A stretch of DNA of 64,000 bases from Streptomyces albospinus (GCF_014648695.1 NZ_BMRP01000014.1:1-64000), one strand, 5' to 3'. Numbered from the stretch's first letter, positions 17,243 to 25,890 are shown. Notes: a model not told the origin generated them from the sequence alone. A program made the numbers and translations.

Positions 17243-18171
17243 CGGATCTCCTGGGTGCAGCACTTGATGCCGCCGCCGGCCTTGTGGAACTCGGAGAGGT
17301 CGACGGGGACGGGGACGAAACCGCGGGCGGTGAGCTGGTCGATGAGGCCGGTGGCCTGGGGTGCGACGAAGACGTGGCGGCCGTCGGAGACGGAGTTGAG
17401 GCCGAAGGCCAGGGCGTCGTCGCGGGTGGCGAGGACGGCGTCGGGGAACAGGCGGCGCAGCACCTCGCGGCTGCCGGTGGAGAAGGCGCCGGGGTAGTAG
17501 GCGATGGTGGCGGGGCCGGGACCGGGGCCGGGACCGGGGTCGGGGCCAGGGCCGGGATCGGGATCGGGATCGGGCCCGCCGGGTTCCCCGTTGCCTCCGT
17601 TCCCTCCGTGTGTGCCGTCGGCGAGGACGAAGAGGGCGGTGTCGAGGTGGTAGAAGTACGGGTCGATCAGCTGGAGGCTGATGACCGGGACGCCGAAGTA
17701 CTCCTGGACCTCGGCGTGGGCGTCGCGGGTGGTGCGGAAGCCGGTGCCGGCGAGGAGGTAGCGGCCGGCCGGTACGAGGTCGCCCTCGCCCTCGGAGCAG
17801 GACTCCGGCTGGTAGACGTCGTAGCCGGCGGCCTTGAACCAGATCTCGTACTCCCGTGACTCCGGGCGGCGTTGCGGGGCGTGGAAGCGGGAGCCGAAGA
17901 CCCGGCCGTCGACGACGAGAGCGGAGTTCGCGGCGAAGACCATGTCGGGGAGGTCGGCGGCGGGTTCCACCGTCTCGACCGTGTGGCCGTGGTCGCGGTA
18001 GGCGCGGACCAGGTTCTCCCACTGGCGGGCCGCGAGTTCGGTGTCCACCTGGGCGTCCTCGTGCATCCAGGGGTTGATGGCGTACCGGACGGCGAAGTGC
18101 GTGGGCCGGCAGAGCAGATAGCGCCGGGGGAGGGCGGTGCGCGGCGCACCGGTCGGACGGGGTGTGGGCAC
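17239..18171 (-). CDS. ddaH: Dimethylarginine dimethylaminohydrolase family amidinotransferase
   Basis: A 310-aa enzyme of the DDAH/arginine-deiminase superfamily, expected to release citrulline (or ornithine-related products) from arginine-type substrates and feed the coupled aminotransferase. Visible features: NPWMHEDAQVD near the start, the DMVFAANSALVVDG acidic loop, the catalytic His in FYHLDTAL, and the C-terminal nucleophile region GGGIKCCTQE with Cys near 304. An odd insert of Gly, Pro and Asp repeats (about residues 197-220) sits after LFVLADGT, where the family usually has a short turn. The gene is the first of the ddaH-rocD pair and lies 139 bases after the Lrp gene on the same strand. 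Confidence 0.9.
   Translation of the reverse strand: MPTPRPTGAPRTALPRRYLLCRPTHFAVRYAINPWMHEDAQVDTELAARQWENLVRAYRDHGHTVETVEPAADLPDMVFAANSALVVDGRVFGSRFHAPQRRPESREYEIWFKAAGYDVYQPESCSEGEGDLVPAGRYLLAGTGFRTTRDAHAEVQEYFGVPVISLQLIDPYFYHLDTALFVLADGTHGGNGGNGEPGGPDPDPDPGPGPDPGPGPGPGPATIAYYPGAFSTGSREVLRRLFPDAVLATRDDALAFGLNSVSDGRHVFVAPQATGLIDQLTARGFVPVPVDLSEFHKAGGGIKCCTQEIR
17509..17580 (-). repeat. In-frame Gly-Pro/Asp-Pro hexanucleotide repeat inside ddaH
   Basis: About twelve 6-base units alternating between the forms GGGATC and GGGGCC (plus-strand reading) encode Asp-Pro and Gly-Pro dipeptides. The length is a multiple of three, so the frame is kept. Such tracts can vary in length by slippage. Confidence 0.7.
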
Positions 18172-18310
18172 GGAACGGGTCCTCCGCTTCCTGTTGTGAC
18201 AGACCGTGAGGGATCGTCACCTGGGGCACTACACGGTAAGGAGCGGTGGATTCCGGTCACAAGCAACATGTGCTGCGTCGTGGCGCAGGAATGCTGCGTG
18301 TGGATGGCGG

Positions 18311-18817
18311 TCAGCGCTGGTTTGCTGCGCGGTCCGGTGTGGAGGGGCGGGGTGCGCCGGCCTCCGGGCTGTCCGGGATGAGGTGGGAGAGGACCATGTA
18401 GCTGATGGTCTTGCGGATGAACGGCTCGGTCCGGATGCGTTCCAGGACCTCCTCGAAGTGCTCGACGTCGGTGGCGCGGACGTGGAGCAGGGCGTCGGCG
18501 CCGCCGGTGACGGTCATCGCGGCGGCGATCTCCGGGTGGTTGCGGACCACCTCGGCCAGCCGCCGGGGCGGGGCGGCGCTGTCGCAGTAGACCTCCACGT
18601 ACGCCTCGGTGAGCCAGCCCAGGGCGGCCGGCCGGACGGTGGCGGAGAAGCCGGTGATGATGTTGTTCTCCCGCATCCGGTCGACGCGGCGTTTGACGGC
18701 GGTCGCCGACAGCCCGATGGAGGTACCGATCTCCGCGAAGCTCGCCCGGCCGTTCTCGATGAGCGCGGCGACGATCTTGCGGTCCAGTTCGTCGAACGGT
18801 GCGGCCTTGGTGGTCAT
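18311..18817 (-). CDS. Lrp/AsnC family transcriptional regulator
   Basis: A 168-aa regulator. The AsnC helix-turn-helix covers residues ~8-60 (FDELDRKIVAALIENGRASF, GLSATAVKRRVDRMRENNII). The C-terminal RAM/effector domain covers about 70-155 (AYVEVYCDSA, ADALLHVRATDVEHFEEVLE). The ATG at 18817 has GGGAGGG upstream; the longer frame from 18856 has no ribosome site. It stands just upstream of ddaH-rocD on the same strand, the usual place for the amino-acid-sensing activator of an arginine/ornithine catabolic unit. Confidence 0.9.
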   Translation of the reverse strand: MTTKAAPFDELDRKIVAALIENGRASFAEIGTSIGLSATAVKRRVDRMRENNIITGFSATVRPAALGWLTEAYVEVYCDSAAPPRRLAEVVRNHPEIAAAMTVTGGADALLHVRATDVEHFEEVLERIRTEPFIRKTISYMVLSHLIPDSPEAGAPRPSTPDRAANQR

Positions 18818-19230
18818 GCGGCGGCCCTCCCCATCCCTATCCCTGCTGGTGCGCATTTTCCCTTGATTGCCTGTATTGCTTGCATTGTGCGTATGGCTCG
18901 TGCTGATCGGTGTCGGCGGTGTCGGGGTGGATTCGGTGCTGCTGCCGCGTCCGGCGCCGCCCTCCGGAGCGGTGATCCTTAGCGGCGTCCCGTAGCCGCG
19001 TCCCGGAGCGGTGATCGGGTGGCTTCACGGTAACCGTGGGCGGCGGGCGGTGGCGCAGCCCCCGGGGTGCGGAGGAAATCCGCAGGTCAGGCGTCTGTGC
19101 AGGGTGGATGGGGTGGAGTTAACGTCGCCGAAAGGACGCCGCTCGTCTGGCGTCGGCGGCTCGCGCGAGGGAGTGGAGCGCTGCGAAGCGGTATGGACGG
19201 GGTCGAGGAGGACACGCCCGGGGGCACCCC
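18818..19230. other. Divergent intergenic region between the Lrp and ATP-grasp genes
   Basis: 413 bases without a convincing gene. Close to the Lrp start there is a TG-rich, AT-richer stretch (18850-18905), where its promoter probably lies. A 14-base direct repeat, CCGGAGCGGTGATC, occurs at 18964-18977 and 19003-19016. A short palindrome CACGGT-A-ACCGTG lies at 19026-19038. I see no RNA gene. Confidence 0.5.
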
Positions 19231-20094
19231 GTGAGGGCCGGGGTGATCTGTACGGACCGGGAGCATCCGGTGCTGGCGGCAACGGCGGCGGTGCTGCGGC
19301 GCGCCGCCCACGAGGTCGTGTTCCTCGACCCGGAGGGGGAGCCCCCGTTCCCCGGCCACCTCGCCGACGTCTATCTGCTCACGGCGAAGACACCGAACGG
19401 GCTGGCACTCGCCGCGCGGCTGGAGGCGTACGGGGCGCCGGTGATCAACTCGCCTGCTGCCACCGCCCGTTGCCAGGACCGCGGTGTCCTCGCGGAGGTG
19501 GCCCGGGCGGCCGGACTGCCGTACGCGGCGACCGTCCGCACCGGCACGCTCGGCGAGCTGGCGGCAGTGGCGGACGGCCCGCCCGTCCCCGGCTTCCCCC
19601 TGGTGGTGAAGAGTCGTCACAGCCGCCGGGGCAATCTCGTGGCCCGGGTCGACGGACCGGCACGGCTCGCGGAGCTGGCCGCCGACCGGCCCGAAGAGCC
19701 GGTGATCGTCCAGGAGTTCACCGCGAACAGCGGCTGGGACCACAAACTGTGGGTGGTGGACGGGCGTCTCTTCGCCGCCCGCCGCCGCTCCGAACTGGCC
19801 CCCGGCGGGCGCGGGGAGAACCTGCCGTTGCCGCTCGCCGACCTCCCGTCCGGCTGGACCGACACCGTGCGCCGGGTCGGAGAGGTCTTCGATCTGGAGG
19901 TGTACGGCGTGGACATCGTCGACGCCGGCGGCGGCACCCCGCTGATCGTCGACATCAACGCCTTCCCGGGCATCCGCGGCCAGGCCGGCGCACCCGAGGC
20001 GCTGGCGGCGCTGGCGCTCCGTACAGCGGGGGCGGCGGGGGCGGCCGGGGGCGGCCCCGAACGCCGCACACGCGGTGATCACGGATCCTCGTGA
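19231..20094 (+). CDS. ATP-grasp (RimK-like) ligase family protein
   Basis: A 287-aa protein with an ATP-grasp layout: an N-terminal pre-ATP-grasp domain (residues ~1-75), the lid with FPLVVKSRHSRRGNLVARVD, the QEFTANSGWDHKLWVVDG strand pair, and the metal-binding end VYGVDIVDAGGGTPLIVDIN. ATP-grasp enzymes join a carboxylate to an amine or thiol through an acyl phosphate; the substrate here is unknown. The last ~30 residues are Ala/Gly-rich and disordered. The GTG at 19231 is the likely start, although the nearest purine-rich site (GAGGAGG) is rather far upstream. It stands alone between lrp and geoA. Confidence 0.75.
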   Translation: MRAGVICTDREHPVLAATAAVLRRAAHEVVFLDPEGEPPFPGHLADVYLLTAKTPNGLALAARLEAYGAPVINSPAATARCQDRGVLAEVARAAGLPYAATVRTGTLGELAAVADGPPVPGFPLVVKSRHSRRGNLVARVDGPARLAELAADRPEEPVIVQEFTANSGWDHKLWVVDGRLFAARRRSELAPGGRGENLPLPLADLPSGWTDTVRRVGEVFDLEVYGVDIVDAGGGTPLIVDINAFPGIRGQAGAPEALAALALRTAGAAGAAGGGPERRTRGDHGSS

Positions 20095-20311
20095 TGACGG
20101 CGAAGTGGTGATCGCCAGCACCCGTGATCCAAACCTCCGCCCCCCAACTCAACCCGAAAGAGTGCCAGTTCGGCGGAGGGCGACCGGATGAGCCTATGGC
20201 GGCGCCGCCCGGGGTAGTGCTGCCGCCGTCAAGGGGTGTGCCTCGGTGCGCCCTCCTTCCGTACGTCCCGTCCGTACGGAGGGGCATCGGTATCGGGAGA
20301 GGCCACCAACG

Positions 20312-22564
20312 GTGACGCAGTCACAGTCGCAGCCCGCAGCGCAGCCCTTTGAACTGCCGCGGTTCTACATGCCGCACCCGGCCCGGCTGAACCCCCACCT
20401 GGAGGCGGCGCGGGCGCACTCCAGGCGATGGGCCCGGCAGATGGAGATGCTGGAGGGCTCCGGGATCTGGGAGCAGCGGGACCTCGACTCCCATGACTAC
20501 GCGCTGCTGTGCGCCTATACCCACCCGGACTGCTCCGAGGAAGCGCTCTCCCTCGTCACCGACTGGTACGTCTGGGTCTTCTTCTTCGACGACCACTTCC
20601 TGGAGAAGTTCAAGCGGACGCTGGACCGGGAGGGCGGCAAGGCGTATCTCGACCGGCTGCCGCTCTTCATGCCGATGGACCCGGCCACGCCGGTGCCCGA
20701 ACCGACCAACCCGGTCGAGGCGGGGCTCGCGGACCTGTGGGCGCGCACCGTGCCGGGCATGTCGCCGGAGTGGCGGGCCCGGTTCGCCGAGAGCACCGAG
20801 CATCTGCTGAACGAATCGCTCTGGGAACTCTCCAACATCAACATCAACCGGATCCCCAACCCCGTCGAATACATCGAGATGCGGCGGAAGGTGGGCGGCG
20901 CGCCCTGGTCGGCGGGGCTGGTCGAGTACGCGACCGGCGCCGAGATCCCGGCCGCCGTCGCGGACGCGCGGGCGCTGCGGGTGCTCAAGGACACCTTCTC
21001 CGACGCGGTGCACCTCCGTAACGACCTGTTCTCCTACCAGCGGGAGACGGAGGAGGAGGGGGAGCTGAGCAACGGCGTCCTCGTACTGGAGACGTTCCTG
21101 GACTGCACCACGCAGGAGGCCGCGGACTCCGTCAACGAACTGATCACCTCCCGTCTCCAGCAGTTCGAGAACACCGTCTTCGCCGAACTGCCCGCGCTCT
21201 TCGCGGACAAGGGCCTGGACGCGGCGTCCTGCGCCGCGGTGCTGGCGTACGCCAAGGGGCTCCAGGACTGGCAGTCCGGCGGGCACGAGTGGCACCTGCG
21301 GTCCAGCCGCTACATGAACGGGGGCGGGGCGGGGGCGGCCGACCCCTCGGCGCCGTGGTCGCCCTTCGCCCTCGGTGGTCTGGGCACCTCCGCCGCCGAC
21401 CTGAAGGCCGCCCTGAAGACGGCCGCCGCCCAGCGGGTGCGCAGCCACACCCACACCCCCCACCGGAAGGTCGGGCCGTCCCAACTCCCCGACTTCCACA
21501 TGCCCTTCACCGCCACCCACAGCACGCACCTGGAGGCGTCCCGGCGCAACGTCGTCGCCTGGGCGCACGCCATGGGGCTGCTGCAACCGCAGCCCGGCGT
21601 GCCGCACTCCGACATCTGGGACGAGGACGCGCTGGTCCGCTTCGACTTCGCGCTGTGCGCGGCCGGCCTGCACCCGGACGCCACCCTGGAGCAGCTCGAC
21701 ATCGGCACCCAGTGGCTGACCTGGGGCACGTACGCGGACGACTACTACCCGGCGGTCTTCGGCCGGACCCGGGACGTCGCCGGCGCGCTGGCCACCACCA
21801 AGCGCCTGTCCACCTTCATGCCCGTCGAAGCGTCCGATCCGACCCCCGAACCCGCCAACGCCCTCGAACGCGGCCTGGCCGACCTCTGGGCCCGTACGGC
21901 GGGGCCGATGACCCCCGACGCGCGCGCCACCTTCAAGGCGACCATCGACTCGATGACCACGAGCTGGCTCTGGGAGCTCGACAACAAGGTGCTGCACCGC
22001 ATCCCGGACCCGGTCGACTACATCGAGATGCGCCGGGCCACGTTCGGCTCCGACCTCACCATGAGCCTGAGCCGCCTCGGCCACGGCCGGACCGTTCCGC
22101 CGGAGATCTACCGCACCGGCCCGATGCGCTCCCTGGAGAACGCCGCCGCCGACTACGCCTGCCTGCTCAACGACGTGTTCTCGTACCAGAAGGAGATCGA
22201 GTACGAGGGCGAGGTGCACAACGGCATCCTCGTCGTCCAGAACTTCTTCGACGTCGACTACCCCACCGCGCTGGCCATCGTCCACGACCTGATGACCTCC
22301 CGCATGCGCGAGTTCCAGCACGTAGCCGCCAACCAACTCCCCATCCTCTACGACGACTTCAACCTCTCCGCGGAGGCCCGCGCCACCCTCGACGGCTACG
22401 TCGGGGAACTGGAGAACTGGCTCGCCGGCATCCTCACCTGGCACCAGGAGTGCCGCCGCTACCGAGCGGAGTACCTGCGGCACCGGCCCGGCTCCCCGGG
22501 CTGGACCGGCGCGCCCACGGGGCTGGGGACGTCGGCGGCGCGGATCGCGGTGGGGGCGGGGTAG
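20312..22564 (+). CDS. geoA: Geosmin synthase (germacradienol/geosmin synthase)
   Basis: A 750-aa bifunctional sesquiterpene cyclase that turns farnesyl diphosphate into germacradienol (N-terminal half) and then geosmin (C-terminal half). The two halves are homologous. The N-half has the Asp-rich metal site DDHFLEKF at about residue 93 and the NDLFSYQRE triad at about 237. The C-half has the degenerate DDYYP near 476 and NDVFSYQKE near 620. Both halves contain the family stretch RIPxPVxYIEMRR. The GTG at 20312 follows GGGAGAGG. The length is slightly above that of other streptomycete enzymes. The 217 bases upstream hold no recognisable gene. Confidence 0.97.
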   Translation: MTQSQSQPAAQPFELPRFYMPHPARLNPHLEAARAHSRRWARQMEMLEGSGIWEQRDLDSHDYALLCAYTHPDCSEEALSLVTDWYVWVFFFDDHFLEKFKRTLDREGGKAYLDRLPLFMPMDPATPVPEPTNPVEAGLADLWARTVPGMSPEWRARFAESTEHLLNESLWELSNININRIPNPVEYIEMRRKVGGAPWSAGLVEYATGAEIPAAVADARALRVLKDTFSDAVHLRNDLFSYQRETEEEGELSNGVLVLETFLDCTTQEAADSVNELITSRLQQFENTVFAELPALFADKGLDAASCAAVLAYAKGLQDWQSGGHEWHLRSSRYMNGGGAGAADPSAPWSPFALGGLGTSAADLKAALKTAAAQRVRSHTHTPHRKVGPSQLPDFHMPFTATHSTHLEASRRNVVAWAHAMGLLQPQPGVPHSDIWDEDALVRFDFALCAAGLHPDATLEQLDIGTQWLTWGTYADDYYPAVFGRTRDVAGALATTKRLSTFMPVEASDPTPEPANALERGLADLWARTAGPMTPDARATFKATIDSMTTSWLWELDNKVLHRIPDPVDYIEMRRATFGSDLTMSLSRLGHGRTVPPEIYRTGPMRSLENAAADYACLLNDVFSYQKEIEYEGEVHNGILVVQNFFDVDYPTALAIVHDLMTSRMREFQHVAANQLPILYDDFNLSAEARATLDGYVGELENWLAGILTWHQECRRYRAEYLRHRPGSPGWTGAPTGLGTSAARIAVGAG

Positions 22565-22584
22565 CGCGGCTGAGTTTGAATTGC

Positions 22585-22998
22585 TTACTGCCGCTGGGGG
22601 CATACGTACGCGGGCCGGATGCGGTGCGGGCTGCACGCGACGACGCTGATGGAGAGGAAGCGGTTGCCGGTCACCCACCAACCGCCTACGCGGTCCTCAC
22701 CTGCGCCGAGGGCCCGAACGGTCTCCTGGCGGGCGGCGGGTGGGGCGTAGGTACCGGTGAAGAGCGCGGCGTGGTGTGCAATCTGCTCCGCGTACCAGTC
22801 GGCCCCGTCCGTCGGCTCGTGGAACGTCGCGGCGATCCGCCCGGCCGGCTTGAGCAGCCAGTCGGCGCACTCCAGCGGCATGACCTGCGCCGAGCGGAAC
22901 TCGGGGTGGGTGGGGCGGCGTTGGGCGTCCCCGGGTTTGACGAGGACGTCACCGTGGCCGAGCCAGAGGTAGGCGTGGTGGTGGGGGGTGGTGGTCAT
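22585..22998 (-). CDS. Small conserved protein of unknown function
   Basis: A 137-aa soluble protein starting MTTTPHHHAYLWLGHGDVLV. It has a repeated pattern of conserved Trp, His and Pro, including FRSAQVMPLECADWLLKPAG and DGADWYAEQIAHHAALFTGT. I do not recognise a named family. The ATG at 22998 follows GGAG. It converges with geoA (20-base gap) and lies just downstream of the 35-aa gene at 23069 on the same strand, so the two could be co-transcribed. Confidence 0.6.
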   Translation of the reverse strand: MTTTPHHHAYLWLGHGDVLVKPGDAQRRPTHPEFRSAQVMPLECADWLLKPAGRIAATFHEPTDGADWYAEQIAHHAALFTGTYAPPAARQETVRALGAGEDRVGGWWVTGNRFLSISVVACSPHRIRPAYVCPQRQ

Positions 22999-23068
22999 GG
23001 TTCTCCGGGTGGGTGGGCGGCCCCGGGCCTGCCGGGCTCCAGGGCCGGGTGGTGCGTTGCCTGCCGGA

Positions 23069-23176
23069 TCAGCCGCGTCCGCAGCCGTCGCCGTCGCCGC
23101 AGCCTCCGCTGGGGTTGGCGTCGCCGCCGTCGTCCTCGTCGCCGCCGTACTTGACCGGGTCGGGTCGGTATCGCAT
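23069..23176 (-). CDS. 35-aa Asp/Gly/Cys-rich small protein
   Basis: A very short gene with a strong ribosome site (AAGGAG, 7 bases before the ATG). It encodes MRYRPDPVKYGGDEDDGGD followed by a Gly-rich tail with two cysteines (GGCGDGDGCGRG). The CxxxxxC spacing and acidic loop could bind a metal, or this could be a small peptide precursor; neither can be decided. It lies upstream of the 137-aa gene on the same strand. The ribosome site is the main evidence that it is real. Confidence 0.5.
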   Translation of the reverse strand: MRYRPDPVKYGGDEDDGGDANPSGGCGDGDGCGRG

Positions 23177-23522
23177 GGTGAACTCCTTGGTGCTGGGCCG
23201 GCGCACGGACTGTCCGTACGCCGTCGTGCACTTGCGAGGGCCCTTCGTGGGCCCGCCCGCTCCGGCCGTGTCCTGCCAGGGAATGGCGGCCGGGGCGGGA
23301 GTTATGAGAGCCCGTCCCGAGTGCTGGAGTGCGCGTTCTGCGGGGCGAGTGGGGCTGCTTCCGCGTGACCGTAGGGGTGTGGCGTGGGCCACATCCAGCC
23401 GTGTGCAGCTTTGTGCACGAGGGTGGGTTGTTGCTTGCCGTGGCTACGTGGGAAGCGCAACGCTGTCTCTCGTGTCCGGAGGCTCCGTGCACATCTCTGC
23501 ACCGCCTGAGAGGGAGGCCGGT
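23177..23522. other. Divergent intergenic region before the DUF6879 cluster
   Basis: 346 bases with no convincing gene. It has a GGGCCC-TTCGT-GGGCCC repeat near 23240-23257 and several GTGCA/TGCAC half-sites (near 23401-23416 and 23486-23502) that could be operator elements for the regulatory genes to the right. I can read no clear -35/-10 pair. Confidence 0.4.
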
Positions 23523-23783
23523 ATGGCGTTACGGTTCATCGGGATCGACCCGAACAGCGGAGACGACGAAAGTCCTACCGTGTGGGTGGACCAGGAGAAG
23601 CAGGAAATCGTCTTCCAGGGGTGGAAGCCGAATGCCGAACTTGAGGCTGAATGCGCGGCATTGACCCTTCCCGGTCACGCAAAGGGCATCCCGGAGCACG
23701 AGGCAGTCGTCCGCATCCCGGCGCGGATGGCTCACATGATCAGGGAGGCGTGCGATGTCGTCGAGCGTCCCGACGTTCGCTGA
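23523..23783 (+). CDS. Small protein preceding a DUF6879 gene, with a TTA codon
   Basis: An 86-aa acidic protein (MALRFIGIDPNSGDDESPTV, then WVDQEKQEIVFQGW). This type often precedes DUF6879 genes in actinomycetes; its function is unknown. The ATG has GAGGGAGG upstream. Leu3 is encoded by TTA (23529-23531), which in Streptomyces needs the bldA tRNA, so translation should be delayed to late growth. Its last 29 bases overlap the next gene in another frame. Confidence 0.72.
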   Translation: MALRFIGIDPNSGDDESPTVWVDQEKQEIVFQGWKPNAELEAECAALTLPGHAKGIPEHEAVVRIPARMAHMIREACDVVERPDVR

Positions 23784-24282
23784 GATGATCTCCAAGTGCA
23801 CCCGCTCGGCCGTGCACTTGGAGATGCGCGACGCATACGCCGTCGACTACGAAAAGGGGCCGTTCGCTGACTGGAAGCGCGGCTTCCGTCATGATCTCGC
23901 GGACCAAGCCTCGTGGTGGCGGCCTTGGCTCGACCTGATGCAGGAGACGGCGTCCCGCGGTGTCGTCGTGCGGCGGGCACGAATCGTCTCCGAACCGGTC
24001 AGCCAGTACACCCAGTTCCTGTACGACGGCACGTTCACCAACGTCGTCGCGGGCGAGCAGGTGCGGTGGCTTCCGCGTCGTCGGGCGTCGGACATCGCTC
24101 TACCAGGGAACGACTTCTGGCTGTTCGACGAGCGCGTGGTCCGCTGGAACCACTTCGCGGGTGACGGCACCGCCGGTGACAAGGAAGTCACCGAGGAACC
24201 CGCCGCGGCAAAACTGTGCGCCGACGCCTTCGAGGCCGTATGGTCACGGGCCGTCCCGCACGACCAGTACGAGATTCGCTGA
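23755..24282 (+). CDS. DUF6879 family protein
   Basis: A 175-aa protein with the DUF6879 pattern: HLEMRDAYAVDYEKGPFADW near residue 22, VVRRARIVSEPVSQYTQFLY in the middle, and DFWLFDERVVRWNHFAGDG near 125. The family has no proven activity but is regularly found next to XRE/DUF5753 regulators, as here, and is suspected to act in their signalling or toxin-like circuits. The ATG at 23755 is preceded by AGGGAGG inside the upstream gene, so the two are coupled. The XRE gene follows after 24 bases. Confidence 0.85.
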   Translation: MSSSVPTFAEMISKCTRSAVHLEMRDAYAVDYEKGPFADWKRGFRHDLADQASWWRPWLDLMQETASRGVVVRRARIVSEPVSQYTQFLYDGTFTNVVAGEQVRWLPRRRASDIALPGNDFWLFDERVVRWNHFAGDGTAGDKEVTEEPAAAKLCADAFEAVWSRAVPHDQYEIR

Positions 24283-24306
24283 CAGAAGGTATCGACCGGT
24301 CGTCCC

Positions 24307-25161
24307 ATGCCCATATCTCCGTCCTCGTCAGCGCAGACTGCCCGCAAAGCTGTCGCGCGGCGGCTGCGTGAGCTTCGGAAAGGGGCCGGGCTGACGGTCG
24401 TCGAACTGGCGGGGCAGTGCGGGTGGCACCACGCGAAGACTTCGCGTATCGAGAACGCCCGCACTGCCCCATCCGCCAAGGACATCAGGCTGTGGTGCCG
24501 GGCCTGCCGGGCCGACAACGAGGCGGAGGGGCTGGCCGCCCAGTCCCTCAACGCCGAGTCGATGTACACCGAGTGGCGCCATCAACTGCGCGACGGGCTG
24601 CGGCAGCTTCAGAATCGCTCGGTGCCGTTGTTCCGTGAGACTCGGCTCTTCCGCGTGTACTCGGCAACTTTGGTGCCGGGACTGCTCCAGACCGAGGGCT
24701 ACGCGGCGGCCCTGCTGAGCACCATCGCCGATTTCCGCGGGCTCCCGGTGAACGACGGTGCCGAGGCGGCGGCGGACCGTGTGCAGCGCTCCCGTGTCAT
24801 CCACGAGTCGGGGCGCCGCGTCGTGCTCCTTGTCGAAGAGTCAGTGCTGTACCACCAGGTGGGCGACACCGAAGCAATGGCAGCCCAGTTGGGGTACTTG
24901 CTGACCGCCGGGGCACTCCCCGCAGTGTCGCTGGGTGTGATTCCCAAGACGGTTCGGGAGCGAAAGCACTGGCCGATCGAGACATTTCACGTGTACGACG
25001 ACCGCCTCGTGTCCATCGAACTGGCCTCCGCACGGGTGAGGATCACCCAGCCTGACGAGATCGCGCTCTATCTCAAGGCATTCGAGCGCCTGCGGGAGAT
25101 GGCCGTGTATGGCGCCGCGGCGCGGGCACTCATCGTGCGGTCCATCGAGGCGCTGGGCTGA
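24307..25161 (+). CDS. XRE regulator with DUF5753 domain
   Basis: A 284-aa protein. The helix-turn-helix covers residues ~12-70 (LRELRKGAGLTVVELAGQCG, WHHAKTSRIENARTAPS). DUF5753 covers about 105-280 (SATLVPGLLQTEGYAAALL, VVLLVEESVLYHQVGDTEAM, closing AVYGAAARALIVRSIEALG). It is the third gene of the small-protein/DUF6879/XRE row. The next gene repeats its DUF5753 half almost motif by motif, so a tandem duplication took place here. Confidence 0.9.
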   Translation: MPISPSSSAQTARKAVARRLRELRKGAGLTVVELAGQCGWHHAKTSRIENARTAPSAKDIRLWCRACRADNEAEGLAAQSLNAESMYTEWRHQLRDGLRQLQNRSVPLFRETRLFRVYSATLVPGLLQTEGYAAALLSTIADFRGLPVNDGAEAAADRVQRSRVIHESGRRVVLLVEESVLYHQVGDTEAMAAQLGYLLTAGALPAVSLGVIPKTVRERKHWPIETFHVYDDRLVSIELASARVRITQPDEIALYLKAFERLREMAVYGAAARALIVRSIEALG

Positions 25162-25231
25162 CCCTCGTCCAAGTGGAGATTAGTCCAGCGTAGGTGGGCA
25201 TGGATGGCTCGTCTGATCAGGGAGGTTTGCA

Positions 25232-25876
25232 ATGCCGTTGGACAATCCCGCACTCGGTGACGGGAACGCCGCTCCGGAGCGCACGGAGTGGCGCCAGCAG
25301 ATGCAGGACGGGCTGAAGCCCCTACAGGAGAGCATTGTTGATCTCTTTGGCAGGACGAGTCTCTTCCGGATCTACTCGTCCACGCTCGTTCCCGGATTAC
25401 TCCAGACCGAGGGCTACGCCGCCGCGGTGCTGGGCGCGATCCCCGAAGTCCGGGAGTTGGCACTCAAGGACGTGGCCGAGGCGGCAGCGGCTCGGGTCAA
25501 GCGGTCCGGTGTCATCCACGAACCAGGACACCGCTTCGAGCTGCTTGTCGAAGAGGCCGTCCTCCGGTACCAGATCGCCGACCCCGAAGTGATGGCCGAT
25601 CAGCTGGACCATCTGCTGGCCTCCGGGTCTCTACCGGGTGTGTCGTTCGGTGTCATCCCCATGGCGACGCCTCGGCGGACGCAATGGCCACAGGAGACGT
25701 TCCACGTCTATGACGAAGAGTCGGTGTCGGTGGAAGCCGTTTCGGCGGAGATGAGCATCACCCAGCCCCACGAAATCGGCCTCTATCTGAAGGTGTTCGA
25801 TCGGCTGAGGGAGATGGCCGTGTACGGGGAGGAGGTGCGAGCGCTCGTCGGTAAGGCGATCGAGGCGCTGGGCTGA
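25232..25876 (+). CDS. HTH-less DUF5753 paralogue, with a TTA codon
   Basis: A 214-aa protein that corresponds to the C-terminal DUF5753 domain of the preceding gene but lacks the helix-turn-helix. Shared segments include STLVPGLLQTEGYAAAVLG, RFELLVEEAVLRYQIADPE and REMAVYGEEVRALVGKAIEALG. It has its own ATG and a good GGGAGG site, so it seems to be a real shortened gene rather than a broken one. One Leu codon is TTA (25397-25399), pointing to bldA control. Without a DNA-binding domain it could titrate the ligand or form inactive dimers with its neighbour; that is inference. Confidence 0.82.
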   Translation: MPLDNPALGDGNAAPERTEWRQQMQDGLKPLQESIVDLFGRTSLFRIYSSTLVPGLLQTEGYAAAVLGAIPEVRELALKDVAEAAAARVKRSGVIHEPGHRFELLVEEAVLRYQIADPEVMADQLDHLLASGSLPGVSFGVIPMATPRRTQWPQETFHVYDEESVSVEAVSAEMSITQPHEIGLYLKVFDRLREMAVYGEEVRALVGKAIEALG

Positions 25877-25890
25877 GTGGTGTGCGCGGG

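Noticed and set aside
20321..22681. Long open frame on the minus strand across geoA
   Set aside because: It mirrors the GC-rich third positions of geoA and has no recognisable domain; similar mirror frames lie opposite dnaX, the NTPase gene and the phosphatase genes.
23401..23502. GTGCA/TGCAC half-sites as a defined operator
   Set aside because: The spacing is irregular and the elements too short to separate from chance.
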